In this document: positions 48,041 through 60,264 of the stretch, in pieces
Position numbering within the stretch: the first letter of the stretch is position 1
How the letters are laid out: each line of letters begins with the position of its first letter
Source of the DNA: Acanthornis magna
Taxonomy: Eukaryota > Chordata > Aves > Passeriformes > Acanthizidae
NCBI GenBank assembly: GCA_036785705.1
Contig: JAWUZG010000353.1
Coordinates: forward strand, 1,426,001-1,490,000
Reading direction: 5' to 3'
Length of the DNA stretch: 64,000 nucleotides
Made by a program: the position numbers and the translations under genes
Notes under the pieces: model-generated
Told to the model about the DNA's origin: nothing
Database searches by the model: none
Seen by the model: only the letters and a program-made list of their open reading frames with translations

Positions 48041-48387
48041 GGATATGGGATCGCCCCTGCCCCAAGTGAGGATGTTCCTGGAGGGAAAAAATGGGAAAAA
48101 TTTTCTAAAAGGGAAAAAAAAGCATGGAAAAACCCCGAAATTTGAGGAGGCGACTCAAATTTTGCACCCCAAAATTCCTTCTGGAAAGCCGAGGAAGAAT
48201 GGGAAAGACGCAGGAAACTCCGAGTTTTTGGGGTCTCCAGGCTCGTGTCCCAGCAAAACAAGGGATCGAATGGGGAACCGAAATTTTCTTTTTCCCAGGG
48301 GATTAATTCCCAGATCCAGCAGCTCCCAGGCCCGGCAGGAATCCGAGGGAAATCCGTGGGATTTTCAGCACCGCCCTCAGTGTCTCC

Positions 48388-48480
48388 ATGGAATTGTTGA
48401 GGTTGGAAAAGCTCTCCGAGGCCATCCGATCCAACTGTTCCCTGAAGCACATCCCAGGGGTTTGGGAATTCGGGGATGTG
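48388..48480 (-). mobile_element. CR1-like 3'-region fragment, antisense, second copy
   Basis: See the copy at 47950. GGTTGGAAAAGCTCTCCGAG is the usual antisense CR1 3' wording. The following 48500-49190 segment is unique and without a supported gene. Confidence 0.65.
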
Positions 48481-49199
48481 GGATCGCCCCCGCTCCCCTG
48501 AGGAGATTCCCAGAGGGAAGTGCTCGGCTCTGAGCATTTCTAAATGGGAAAAAAAATACAGAAAAAAACCCGAAATTGGAGGAGGAGGCTCTGGGGGATG
48601 TCCTGAGGGACCAGGACCTGCCTTGGAGGCGAAGGAATGTTCCCAATTTCCCTCATTTCATCTCGGAGCATCCCAAATCCACCGATTTCATCCCTGGGTT
48701 TGGAGCTCCATCCTCCTGGAAGTGCCTGGAATTCCAACATTTCCGTCCGGGATCGCCCCCTTGGCTCCAGGAGCTGTTCCCGGCTTTAGGCCTGGCCTTG
48801 CCGAGCCGAGCTCAGGAATCCATCCGGGAATCAATCGGGACCTGCCCGATCTGGGGAAAGGTCGGAATTCTTCCCAAGTTCTGCTCCGATCTCCCTGGGA
48901 AGAGGCCGGAATTCCGCAGGGGTGAGAAATGGGAGCAGCCAGGAATTTCCTGTCGGGGCCGTTCCCCGGAGCCGATCCATGAATCTCCAGATGATTTATG
49001 GGATTTATTTGTGGGAATTCCAAACCATCCCGGGCCAGGCTCTTTTTACACCATTTCCTGGTATTTTTGCCCCATTTTCCCCATCCGCTGCTTCCCTGGA
49101 GTTTTTCCTGCAGGTTTCCAGTGGCAGATCCTTATTTAAAATTCCTTCTGGACTAAGAGAGGCTGTGGCCACTTCAGGGGGTGCTGAGAAATCTTTATC

Positions 49200-49545
49200 A
49201 GCTTCTTTTATTTTATTTTGTTTTATTTTGTTTTATTTTGTTTTATTTCATTTCATATTTCATTTCATATTTCATTTCATATTTCATTTCATATTTCATA
49301 TTTAATTTCATGTTTTATTTCATGTTTTATTTCACATTTTATTTTATTTTATTTTTCAAATTCTGTATTTTAAAAATAGTTTCGAATGTTTATTTTAGTA
49401 TATTTTATTTTAAATTTTTTATTTTATTTTAATTTTTTTTATGTTAGATTTTTAAGATTTTATTTTATTTTATTTTATTTTATTTTATTTTATTTTATTT
49501 TATTTTATTTTATTTTATTTTATTTTATTTTATTTTATTTTAATT
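49200..49545. repeat. (TTTTA)n and ATTTCATTTC tract
   Basis: TTTTATTTTG and CATTTCATATTT steps pass into a clean (ATTTT)n run at 49455-49540. Confidence 0.97.
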
Positions 49546-50539
49546 TGCCACAACGGTTTTACAGGATCCTGTGATTCCCAAACCGGGAGCAGCAGCAAAA
49601 TCTGGGAATCAGCAGAGCTGCCCCATCCTGAGGGCAGGACAAGGAAAAGAGGAATTCCTGCTTTTAACGCAGAGAATTTGCATTTATTTGGAATCTGAGC
49701 AGCCCAGCTCACCCTGAGAGGAGGAAAACTTGGAATGAGAACTCCCAAATCATGGAATGAGAACACCCAGACCTTTTTTTGGGATAAATCCCAATCCCAG
49801 AGCAGCTTTTGTCCCCACTAATTTTTCCCATTTTTCCCATTTTTTTCCCCCATTTTTCCCATTTTCCTCATTAAATCCCCAGGCTGGGCCTAGTTAAGGC
49901 CAGGCCCTCCTTAGGATTTGAGCTCGGCCCAAACTCTCCCTCGGGCGAAGCTTTAACCCACCCTAAACCAGAATTTCCAGGAAAAATAACTTTAATTGTG
50001 GCCTAAATGCCAGAAATTCCCATTTTCCATTGCCAGGATGAGGGTGAAAATCCTAATTTTTCCCCTGGACACCTCCCGGGCCTGGGAGCCGCTGGATCTG
50101 GGAATTAATCCCCTGGGAAAAGAAAATTTCCGTGCATTCGATCTCTCCTTTTTGCTGCGACACGAGCCTGGAGACCCCAAAAAATCAGAGTTTCCTGCAT
50201 CTTTCCCACTCTTTCCTGGCTTTTTGAAGGATTTTTGGGGTGCAGATAGAAAAGGGAATTCCCCCTGTTTGGATCTGGATTCCAGAGCTGCCGGGGCTGC
50301 GCTTCCTGCCCAAAATCCGAGGAAAAGTCCTCAGATGGGATTTATGATGTTTTTCCCATTGTTTTTCCCATTTGTTATCCCTCTGGGAGCTGCGGGAGCT
50401 CCCCGGAACTAAAATCCACCTGGAGAGTGGGGAAAAAAATTGGGAATTTGAGCCAAACTTCTGCTTGGAGAGGAGAGAATTCCTCGAGAAGACTCCCCTT
50501 GGTTGGAGGGGTTGGGACCAATGTTTTCCCAGTTGTGAA

Positions 50540-50910
50540 AGGAAAAAGGGAAAATAAAGGAAATGGGGAAAGGGGGAAAATAAGGGAAATAGGAAAAAAA
50601 GGGAAAAAAGGGAAATTGGGGAAAAGGGAAATAGGGAAAATAAGGGAAATAAGAAAATAGGGAAAAAAGGGAAACAGGAAAAAAGGGAAATAGGGGAAAT
50701 AGGGAAAATAAGGGAAATAAGGAAATAGGGGAAAAGGGAAATAGGGAAAATAAGGGAAATGAGGAAATAGGGAAAAAAGGGAAATAGGGGTAAAAGGGAA
50801 ATAGGGAAAATAAGGGAAATCGGGAAGAAAGGAAGTAGGGAAAAAAGGGAAATAGGGAAAATAAGGGAATAGGGAAATAAGGGAAATAGGGAAGAAAGGG
50901 AGGAAAGCCC
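50540..50910. repeat. GGGAAATAAGGGAAATAGG purine array
   Basis: About 370 bp of GGGAAA, TAGGGAAAA and TAAGGGAAA steps on the plus strand. 49545-50540 and 50910-51760 show no supported gene. Confidence 0.95.
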
Positions 50911-51754
50911 TTGGCAGGATGTGGATATTATCCAAGATCCCGTTAGGATTTTTCTCCCCTTTTTCCATGGACTTTTTGGAGGCTCTTCTCCCTCTCTGGC
51001 ATGGGTGGGATGAACAGAAATCCAGGAATTCCAGGTGGGAAAAGTCAGGAATTGTAATTCTGTGCCGTGGCTGCTCCTGGGATGGACCAGACCAGGAGGA
51101 TCCCAAGAATTTTCCTTCTTCCCTTGGAGCAGAGGCTCCCAGGGATAAACCTCTCCCAAAAATCTGCTCCTGGGTGAGTCCGGTGCTTCCAAAATTGGGG
51201 AAAATCCCTTTTTTTCCTGCCTTTCCAAGCACTCCAGTCTTTCCTGCCCGCTCCAGGCTTTTCCTTTCGGGGGAAATTTCAGATATTCCGATTGTTTTCC
51301 ACAGGGAGGGATGAGCCTCGCTTTGATTCCGTGGAGAACGCGGAGTGACTTTGATGGGATTTTTTTTTTGTCTTCCTTGTGTGAAGAGAAGGAAAAAAGG
51401 AGCTTTTTATAAAATTATTTTATTATTTTATTCCCTTTGTAGCTGCAGGATTTGATCCTTAATTTATCCTGACGGGAAGAGAAATCCCCGCGAGGCTCCG
51501 GAGCCTGATGAGGATTTTGTGGGATGGCTGAAATCCCTTCCCGAGGGAAAAAGCAGGGATTTGTCACCTGGAATTAAATCCCAGAGCATGGATGAGGCTG
51601 ATCCTGCTGGAAGCTGGGATGGATCCACGGCCCGGGAAAGCCATGCCCCGACCCCTCTGAAATGGGGAAAAAGTGGATAAATCGGCCAAATTCCCACTTT
51701 TCCTTTTTACCTGGTGCCTTCGGCTTCCCTGGGAGTTGAAGGGAAAAACTGGGA

Positions 51755-51870
51755 ATTTCGGTAGGGAATAATTGGGGATTTTGGTAGGGAATAATTGGGG
51801 ATTTTGGTAGGGAATAATTGGGGATTTTGGTAGGGAATAATTGGGGATTTCGGTACGGAATAATTGGGGA
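51755..51870. repeat. 23-bp minisatellite, GGTAGGGAATAATTGGGGATTT
   Basis: Five units of 22-23 bp. Confidence 0.96.
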
Positions 51871-51939
51871 TTTGGGTGCTGGGAGTGGAGAGGCAGGGAA
51901 AGGCTGTGGGGGAGGCTTGGGATTGGTCACCATTGGAAT

Positions 51940-52305
51940 GGTTTGGGTGGATCGGATTTCAAATCCCATCCCATTCCAGCTGCATTTCATGGAATCACAG
52001 AACCCTGGAATGGTTTGGGTGGATGGGATCTCAAATCCCATCCCAGTCCGGCTGCATTTCATGGAATCACAGAATGGTTTGGGGTGGATCGGATCTCAGA
52101 TTCCATCCCATTCCATCAGGGACACCTTCCCCGATCCCAGGCTGCCCCAAGCCCTGTCCAACCTGGCTTTGGACACTCCCAGGGATCCAGGGGCAGCCAC
52201 ATTCCTCTGGGAATTCCATCCCAGCCCCTCCCCACCCTCCCAGCCTGGAATTCCTTCCCAATTCCCATCTGTCCCTGGGAATGCGTTCCCCGTGCCCTGG
52301 GGGTG
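51940..52305 (-). mobile_element. CR1 LINE 3' end, antisense, with tandem 3' tail
   Basis: The terminal wording (GGAATGGTTTGGGTGGATCG, then TCAAATCCCATCCCATTCC) occurs three times at about 70-bp spacing (51937, 52008, 52073). The body continues as GACACCTTCCCCGATCCCAG, GACACTCCCAGGGATCCAGG and GGGAATTCCATCCCAGCCCC. Confidence 0.75.
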
Positions 52306-52364
52306 TTCCCACAATGACCCCAATGGGAACAAACGGAATTCCCCCAGGCAGATCCCTGTTCTAT

Positions 52365-52562
52365 CCATAAAAGTGAGAATGAAGGACAAGGAAATCCACA
52401 GGGTATCCATGAAATCCTTAATTATTCAATGGATTAAGTGAGAATGAAGGACAAGGAAATCCACACGGTATCCATTAAATCCTTTACTTTTTTATGGCAA
52501 AGTGAGAATGAAGAACCAGGACAACCACAGGGTATCCATCAAATCCTTTACTTTTTTTATGG
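52365..52562. repeat. About 66-bp tandem repeat, three copies
   Basis: Units contain GTGAGAATGAAGGACAAGGA, AATCCACAGGGTATCCAT and AAATCCTTTACTTTTTTATGG. Confidence 0.93.
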
Positions 52563-52933
52563 CTTTTCCAGAGAAATGGATCCTTGCTCAGTGCGGGTCC
52601 CATGGGCCCATCCCGAATTCCCTTTGCTGAAGGTTTCCCATTCCACGGCCCCAAATCCCGGCCGGGGCCTCTCCTGGAGACGCCACCGAATTCCAGATTT
52701 CCCTGTGGGTCCCTCCCATTCCCGGCTCCCTCCGTGCTCCCTAAGGGCCCCAGGCTCATTCCCGACCCCTTTTCCAGGCAGAACGGGATTTTTTCACCGT
52801 TTCCAGGACCTCCAGGGATCCAGGAGCAGCCGCCGCTTCCCAGGAATCCCATCCCAGCCAGGAATTCCTTCCCAAACCCCACCCAACCCCGCCCTGCATC
52901 CATGGGAATCCATTCCCTGCTGCCCCAGGCTGA

Positions 52934-54340
<1,407 letters not shown>

Positions 54341-54444
54341 TGTGGAGAGGAGGTGTTGGAAATGCCAAAGTTTTCAGCTGTAGGTCATAAAAAGGTTTGG
54401 GAATGGATTTGTTTGGGATAAAAATGGCGGCAGCTTGGAAGGAC

Positions 54445-54775
54445 TTGGGAATGTTCACCGGGAGAAGGGAAATTCCAGGGAGAGCTCAGAGCCCTTGCTG
54501 TGCCTGAAGGGCTCCAGGAGAGCTGAGAGGGACTGGGGACAAGGGATGGAGGGACAGGACACAGGGAATGGCTTCCCATGGGAAAGGGGAGATTGCAATG
54601 GGATTGGGGAAGGAATGAGGGTGGGGAGGGGCTGGGATGGAATTCCCAGAGAATCCCTGGGAGTGTCCCAGGCCAGGCTGGAGCACCCTGGGACAGGGGA
54701 AGGTGTCCCTGAGGGTGTCCCTGGATGGGATTTAAGGTCCCTCCCGACCTAAACCATTCCAGGATTTCGGGATCT
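54445..54775 (+). mobile_element. CR1 LINE 3' end, sense
   Basis: From GGGAATGTTCACCGGGAGAA through GGGACTGGGGACAAGGGATG and GGAATGGCTTCCCATGGG to the terminal AAGGTCCCTCCCGACCTAAA and CCATTCCAGGATTTC. Nearly identical to the copy at 18070 over about 190 bp. Confidence 0.88.
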
Positions 54776-55424
54776 TCGACCTTGGCTCTATCCCAGAGTG
54801 GATCCTCCCACTCCGTGTGCTCCAATTCCCTTCCCAGCCTGACCCCGTGGGGTTTAGGAGTTTTTGGGATCCTGTTCATGGTGCCTGCTCCCAACGAGGG
54901 GATTTCTGAGGAGTGACAGGATTTCGGGGGAATGAGGGAATTTTTGGGGAATTAGGGAATTTCTGAGGAATGAGGGGATTTTTGTGAATTTGCCGCCAGC
55001 GGGGCTGGGAGGGCTCTCCCCAAGGAGGGAAAAGCCCCAATTCCAACCCGGGATGGAGTCGGGTCCGGAGGGGAGCGGATCCCCAGAGCCTGGAGCTTCT
55101 CCCGGGGGATTTTCCCATCTGGGAATCCAAACCCAGCAGGGATTTGGTGCTCCGAGTGCGGAGCGTTTCACCCAACGCCGCTCCTCCCCAGAATCCATCC
55201 CGGGATAGAACCTCGGGATCCGCGCCAAGGCAGGGAAAAACTCCAAACATCCCTAGAAACTCCAAAAAAGGCAAAACCTCCTGGAAGTTTGGATTTCTGG
55301 GAATATCAGCGCTGGATCCGAGCCTCGGCCCCGCCCGAGGATGCGACAGTGGCACAAGGAAAATTCCTCATCAATCCTTGATTGTTCTCGGGGTTTTTAA
55401 TGGAAAAAGAGGGAAGTGTGGAGT

Positions 55425-55512
55425 GGTTTAACAAGCAGTGCAGGCCTGCCATGCAAATGAGGTGCAGAATTAATTGGCCTCTCTAATCAGGGCCTTGATT
55501 AAAGAATCCTGG
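55425..55512. promoter_or_regulatory. Candidate regulatory island with octamer and homeodomain sites
   Basis: Unique sequence contains GCAGGCCTGC (palindrome), ATGCAAATGAG at 55451, AGAATTAATTGG, CTCTAATCAG and CTTGATTAAAG within 75 bp. The density of such motifs is unusual for this window. Function is inferred only. Confidence 0.3.
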
Positions 55513-55714
55513 AGCTCCTGGAGATGGAATTAGGAATTCCCGCGGCGAGGACGTGCCGCAGGGAGCCGAGGGTGGTTTTAGGCATTTTTACACCCCCGTG
55601 GTTTTTGGGGCATAATTTGGGAAAGAAAAACCTTGTGAGGGAGAGGGAAAAATCCTGTTCATCCGGAGGGGAAGGATTTGGGGAAGTTTTTGGTTCCCAG
55701 GGAACGGTCAGGGC

Positions 55715-55805
55715 TGGGCTCGAGCAGCCTGGGGTAGGGAAGGTGTCCCAGGGTGGGGCTGGGTGGGATTTGGGGTCCCTTCCCACCCCAACCCTCCCAG
55801 CATTC
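55715..55805 (+). mobile_element. CR1 LINE 3'-tip fragment
   Basis: GAGCAGCCTGGGGTAGGGAA, GGTGTCCC and GGGTCCCTTCCCACCCCAAC match the CR1 3' tip. 54775-55715 and 55805-56360 have no supported gene. Confidence 0.65.
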
Positions 55806-56359
55806 CGTGAGCTGCGTCCGGAAGTGGCTCCGGGAGGAAATTCCGCCTTTAAATCCCTGTTTTTTCCAAGAGGGAAAGCCCCTGGAGAGGTTTCTTGGGA
55901 AGTGCTCCCAAACCTCCATGGGATTTTTGGCTCAGCCAAACCTCGCGGTGGCTCCGGCCTCGTTCGGAGCGCGGTGAAGGGATCGGCCCGACAGGAATTC
56001 CGGGAAAAGGATCGGGAGAGCCAAATCCCGCGGGAATTCTCTGCTGCCTGCGACACCAAACAAACAAATCCCAACAAATCCCTTTGGAGCTGCCGGGCTC
56101 TTGGGAGGGTTTTCCCGGGAAGGAGAGAAAAGCCCCTCGGGATCCGTGTGGGATCTCTGGACACTCCTGCCTGGATCCCGGGAATGTTCCAGCCCTGCCC
56201 GAAACCCTTCCCACCAAAATGTGCTCCTTTTGGGGTGCAGGGAAGGTCTGGGATCAGCCCTGGAGGAATCAGGGGTGTGGGAATTCCCTGGGAATGTGCA
56301 GGAATTCCCTGTTGGCTCCCGAGGGTTCGCGGTGATCCAGAGGTTCCTGTTCGAGGGGA

Positions 56360-56690
56360 AGACCTGGGATTAGGGAATGGGGTGGGAATGTCTGAGGATA
56401 AAAACCCTGGGTTAGGGAATGGGTTGGGAATGTTCTGTTTGAAGGGAAAAACCCTGGGTTAGGGAATGGGTTGGGAATGTACATTTGAAGGGAAAAACTC
56501 TGGATTAGGGAATGGGTTGGGAATGTACATTTGAAGGATAAAAACCCTGGGTTAGGGAGTGGGTTGGGAATGTTCTGTTTGAAGGGAAAAACCCTGGATT
56601 AGGGAATGGGGTGGGATTGTCCATTTGCGGATAAAACCCCTGAATTAGGATATGGGTTGGGAATGTTTCCAGGCTGGCATTAAACACAGC
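56360..56690. repeat. 47-bp minisatellite with GGGTTAGGGAATGGGTTGGG
   Basis: Seven units, with spacing of 47 bp through most of the array. Each pairs a G-triplet block with TTTGAAGGGAAAAACCCTGG or a close variant. Confidence 0.96.
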
Positions 56691-56889
56691 CACGAACCAA
56701 TCCCATTTTCCAAGGAAAGGCCTTTCCCATCCCAAAACCCTCCGGAGTTTTGTGTCCCATCCAGGAGGGGCTCGGTTGAGCATTTGAGTTCCTCAACGAA
56801 AATCTCCAATTTTGGGGGTGCCTAAAATCCTCAGGTTTCTCCGCAGCATGCTGGAAATTCAGGGGAAATTCCCCCCAAATTCCTTCTCC

Positions 56890-57265
56890 AGCCCTTTTTA
56901 CTGTATTTAATCTTATTTTATTTTAATATTTTTGAATTTATTTCTGTTTTATTCTATTTTAGCCCATTTTATTTTGTTTAATTTTTTTTCATTTGATTTC
57001 AATATTTTTATTCTGTTCTATCCTATTCTATTTTATTTTATTTTATTTCATTTCAATATTTTTATTTTATTCTGTCCTATCCTATCGCATTTTACTCTGT
57101 TTTATTCCATTTTATTTTATTTCCTCCTACTTTACCATTTTTATTTGATTTTATTTACATTCTATTCTATTTATTCAATTTTATTATTTTGATTCGATTT
57201 CCATCCCATTCCATTCTATTTATTTGATTTCACTTCACTATTTTTGATTTGATTTGATTTTCCAT
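56890..57265. repeat. (TTTTA)n-derived T-rich tract
   Basis: TTTTATTTTA, ATTCTATTCTA and TTTGATTTG steps on the plus strand. Confidence 0.93.
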
Positions 57266-57404
57266 CGCCGAGATCCCGAACCTCATTCCCTGCGATTTCT
57301 ATCCTTCCCCACAGCTCTTGGAGCATTTGAATTCCTCAACAAAAATATCAAATTTTGGGGGTGCCTGAAAACCTCAGGTTTCTCCCCAAAATGCTGGAAA
57401 TTTA

Positions 57405-57592
57405 ACAGGGAGAAAAACGGGTTAGAAATTTAATTGAACAGGGAGAAAAATGGGTTAAAAATTCAGTTTAACAGAGAGAAAAATGGGTTAAAAAAATCCA
57501 TTTAACAGGGAGAAAAATGGGTTAAAAATTCAATTTAACAGGGGGAAAAATGGGTAAAAAATTCAATTGAACAGGGGGGAAAGGGTTAAAAA
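57405..57592. repeat. About 33-bp minisatellite, AACAGGGAGAAAAATGGGTT
   Basis: Six units joined by AAAAATTCAATTT. Confidence 0.95.
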
Positions 57593-57790
57593 TTCCCTTG
57601 ACCAATCCCAAACCTTCCTGCCGACATTCCCAGGGTCAGGGTCACCTTTGGGGTCACGGAGGGACCTGGGGTGACCCCGGGGGGGTGAGGCCCCGATTGT
57701 CCTGGGATCACTGAGCTCTTCCATTCCCCAATTCCCCCCGACTCCTGGTTTTTCCCTTTCCTGGGATAATTCATTCCCGTTCCCTTGCAG

Positions 57791-57844
57791 GTCCCTGGCG
57801 GAGTGGTGAACACCCTGTGCGGGTACCGGACCCTGGCCAAGGAG
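57791..57844 (+). CDS. TSPAN15-like tetraspanin, exon 6 (residues 187-204)
   Basis: The 18-codon exon reads VPGGVVNTLCGYRTLAKE and carries the seventh loop cysteine (C196) in the VVNT-CGY motif shared with TSPAN15. Acceptor CCCTTGCAG is strong; the donor GTGACC lacks the usual G at +5. In human TSPAN15 the matching junction holds an N-glycosylation site (RNTTE); here it is RRVPGG, so the site is absent. Phase 0 at both ends. Confidence 0.9.
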
Positions 57845-57924
57845 GTGACCTTGCGTTTTGTGGGGGGTTCGGTCCTTTTCCTTCCCCAAATCCCAAATCC
57901 CAAACCCTCCCCGCGGGAATTCCG

Positions 57925-58085
57925 CTTCCCGAGCATGGCTGGGGTGAAGCTGCTCCCAAACTCCGTTTTGGGGCTTTTCTCTGGAATTTTGGGGCACTTG
58001 CAGCTCCTCCCTTGTCTCGTTCCCAACCCACGGCTGGGGTAGAGCAGCTCCCAAACTCCGTTTTGGGGCTTTTCCCTGGAATTTC
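57925..58085. repeat. Short duplication in intron 6
   Basis: GGCTGGGGT, then GCTCCCAAACTCCGTTTTGG and GGCTTTTC(T/C)CTGGAATTT, occur twice about 94 bp apart. A second 63-bp duplication (CCAGGGATCCCCAAGTGCAG) follows at 58236-58350. Confidence 0.9.
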
Positions 58086-58588
58086 CCCGGAATTCCCAGG
58101 ACATTCCCTGTGGGATGGTCACCCTCCCACGCTCATGGACAGAGGCTGGGCAAGGCTCCCAGCAGGAATTCCCTGGGATCAGTGGGATCTTCCTGCCCAT
58201 GGAGCCTTGGGGAGAGGAGGGATCACCCCGGGATCTGGTGTTTCCCAGGGATCCCCAAGTGCAGGGATGTGGGAATTCCTGGCTCAGGATCTGGCGTTTT
58301 CCAGGGATCCCCAAGTGCAGGGATGTGGGAATTCCCGGCTCGGAGAGGCCCCAGAAAAGGGAATTTGATGGTGCGGGATCTCTCCGAGTCCCACTCAAGG
58401 CCATGAAAGTTGGGATTTAATCCCAACAATGTTCGGACCTCAGGTCCGGAACTTTCCTTGAAGAGCAAAAATCTCATCCCGCTGAGATTTGGGCCAAAAA
58501 AACCCCCCAGTCCAAGGCTGTTTGTGAAAGAATTTGCGGCCCTCGGGAGAATTCCGGAATTCCGATCGCTCTCTCCGCCCTTCCGCAG

Positions 58589-58705
58589 CGCCTGGAGCTG
58601 CTCGGCACCATCCACGTCCGGGGCTGCATCCACGCCGTGGGGCTCTGGCTCAAGGACAACTTCGAGGCCACCTTGGCCATCGTCTGCTCCCTGCTGCTGC
58701 CCCAG
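58589..58705 (+). CDS. TSPAN15-like tetraspanin, exon 7 (residues 205-243)
   Basis: The exon gives the end of the large loop with the eighth cysteine (HVRGCIHAV, C217) and most of transmembrane segment 4 (LAIVCSLLLPQ). The VRGC--AV--W--DN pattern and the LLPQ end match the TSPAN15 exon boundary. Human DNYT, a glycosylation site, is DNFE here. Acceptor TTCCGCAG and donor GTATGT are good, phase 0. The remaining exon (end of TM4 plus C-terminal tail, 49 residues in human) was not found between 58706 and 64000 and is probably beyond the window. Confidence 0.92.
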
Positions 58706-59004
58706 GTATGTGGCGATCCCGCGGGAATGCCGTCCCGCGTTCCCGGAGCGCTCCGAGCGGGAGGAGACCCACAGGGATCAGGGATGAACCCCCGATTTTT
58801 GGGGTGATCGGTACCAATCTCCGACCCACGGAGCTGATCGGGGCTCTGCTCCTGTCCCCGTGCTGGAGGGTGGGAAAGGGATCGTCAGGAGTTCTTCCTT
58901 CCCAGATTCCATCTGGCATTTGTCCCTTTGGAATGGATGGTCCGAGGCTGGCTCGGATTTCCTGAAATCCGATTTGGGATCAAATAACGACCCCTAAAAC
59001 AAAC

Positions 59005-59490
59005 CCCGGGCCTGCGGGAGCTCAGGGAATCCTGCCCTGGTCGCTCCCTGCAAACAGCAGGAGTAGGACCCCAAATCCATCCCAATCCCAATCCCAAATT
59101 CCGCTGGCTTTGCCAGGCCTTGCCAATCCTAATTCCCACTGACAGTGCTGGGAATTTTGGGAAGAGAGAAGGAATCAAGCTGGGAACAGAACCGGGAGTT
59201 CTGGGAAGAGGGCAGGGACTGAGCTGTCCCACCTCTGCCCTTGGCCGTGTCCCACATGGAAAACGTCTCTCCATAGGGATGCAAACCTCCCTGGATGCTG
59301 CAGGGAAATTTGGGATTCTGATCCCTAAATTCCAACCCCAGACCCATGGGAGCTCAGGGAATCCTACCCTGGTCGCTCCCTGAAAACAGCAGGAGTAGGA
59401 CCCCAAATCAATCCCAATCCCAATCCCAAATTCCGCTGGTTTTGCCAGGCCTCGCCAATCCCAATTCCCGCTGACAGTGCTCGGGGATCC
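59005..59490. repeat. Duplicated segment in intron 7
   Basis: GGGAGCTCAGGGAATCCT, GGTCGCTCCCTG, AACAGCAGGAGTAGGACCCC and GCTGACAGTGCT-type wording occur in order at 59010-59150 and 59345-59485. The intervening 59150-59327 is itself repeated at 61790-61975. Confidence 0.9.
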
Positions 59491-59749
59491 CAGCACAGGC
59501 AGTGAGGCTTTTCCCGATGAACCTGGAGGGAAATTCGGGGGTGCAGCCTTGGCATGCTTGGAGTGTCTCCCTTGGATCTTCCCGAATTATCCCTGACCAA
59601 ACCGTGATGATTTGGGGTGGATTTGACCCTTTTTGGGATTCATTTTGAGGGTCATGAGCAAAAAGTTTTGTTTTTGTGGCAGTGGCTGCAGCGTTAGGAT
59701 TGCTGGGGGTGATGCTTCCCAAATGTGGGGGTTTATCCAAACGGGAATG

Positions 59750-59965
59750 AAATGATTCCTGGTTTTCCAGGTTTTATTTTGGAAATTACTCCTGGTTTTC
59801 CAGGTTTTATTTTGGGAATGATTCCTGGTTTTCCAGGTTTGGGGTTTTTTTTAAGTTACTCCTGGTTTTCCAGGTTTTATTTTGGAAATTACTCCTGGTT
59901 TTCCAGGTTTTATTTTGGGAATGATTCCTGGTTTTCCAGGTTTTTTTTTAAATCACTCCTGGTTT
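59750..59965. repeat. About 32-bp minisatellite, CCTGGTTTTCCAGGTTTTATTT
   Basis: Seven units alternate between GGGAATGATT and GGAAATTACT linkers. Confidence 0.96.
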
Positions 59966-60149
59966 TCTGCTCGCAGCAGAAGGCAGGAAGGGCTCGGATA
60001 AGGCGGCAGCGGTGGGGGAAATTTGGGGTGAATTTGTCAGAGCTGCCCTTGGCTCTGCAGACGGATCAGACTCGATCCCGAGGCAGGGGAGCCGTTCCCG
60101 CCCGATCCTGGCCGCCATTCCCAGCTTTTCTTGGAGCGTTCCCTGCCAA

Positions 60150-60162
60150 AGATGCAAATGAG
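60150..60162. promoter_or_regulatory. Octamer motif ATGCAAATGAG
   Basis: Third occurrence in the window of the same 11-mer, in unique sequence just before a tandem array. Function unproven. Confidence 0.25.
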
Positions 60163-60264
60163 CAACTGCGGGAAACGCAGGAATGGGAAAATAGCATAGG
60201 AATGGGAGCGACCCCCCCAGCCCATCCCAACCAATCAGCCATTAACAGCCGGCTTTAATTGGGA

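Noticed and set aside
56360..56690. Interstitial telomere sequence
   Set aside because: TTAGGG occurs at most once per 47-bp unit, so this is a minisatellite and not a telomeric fusion remnant.
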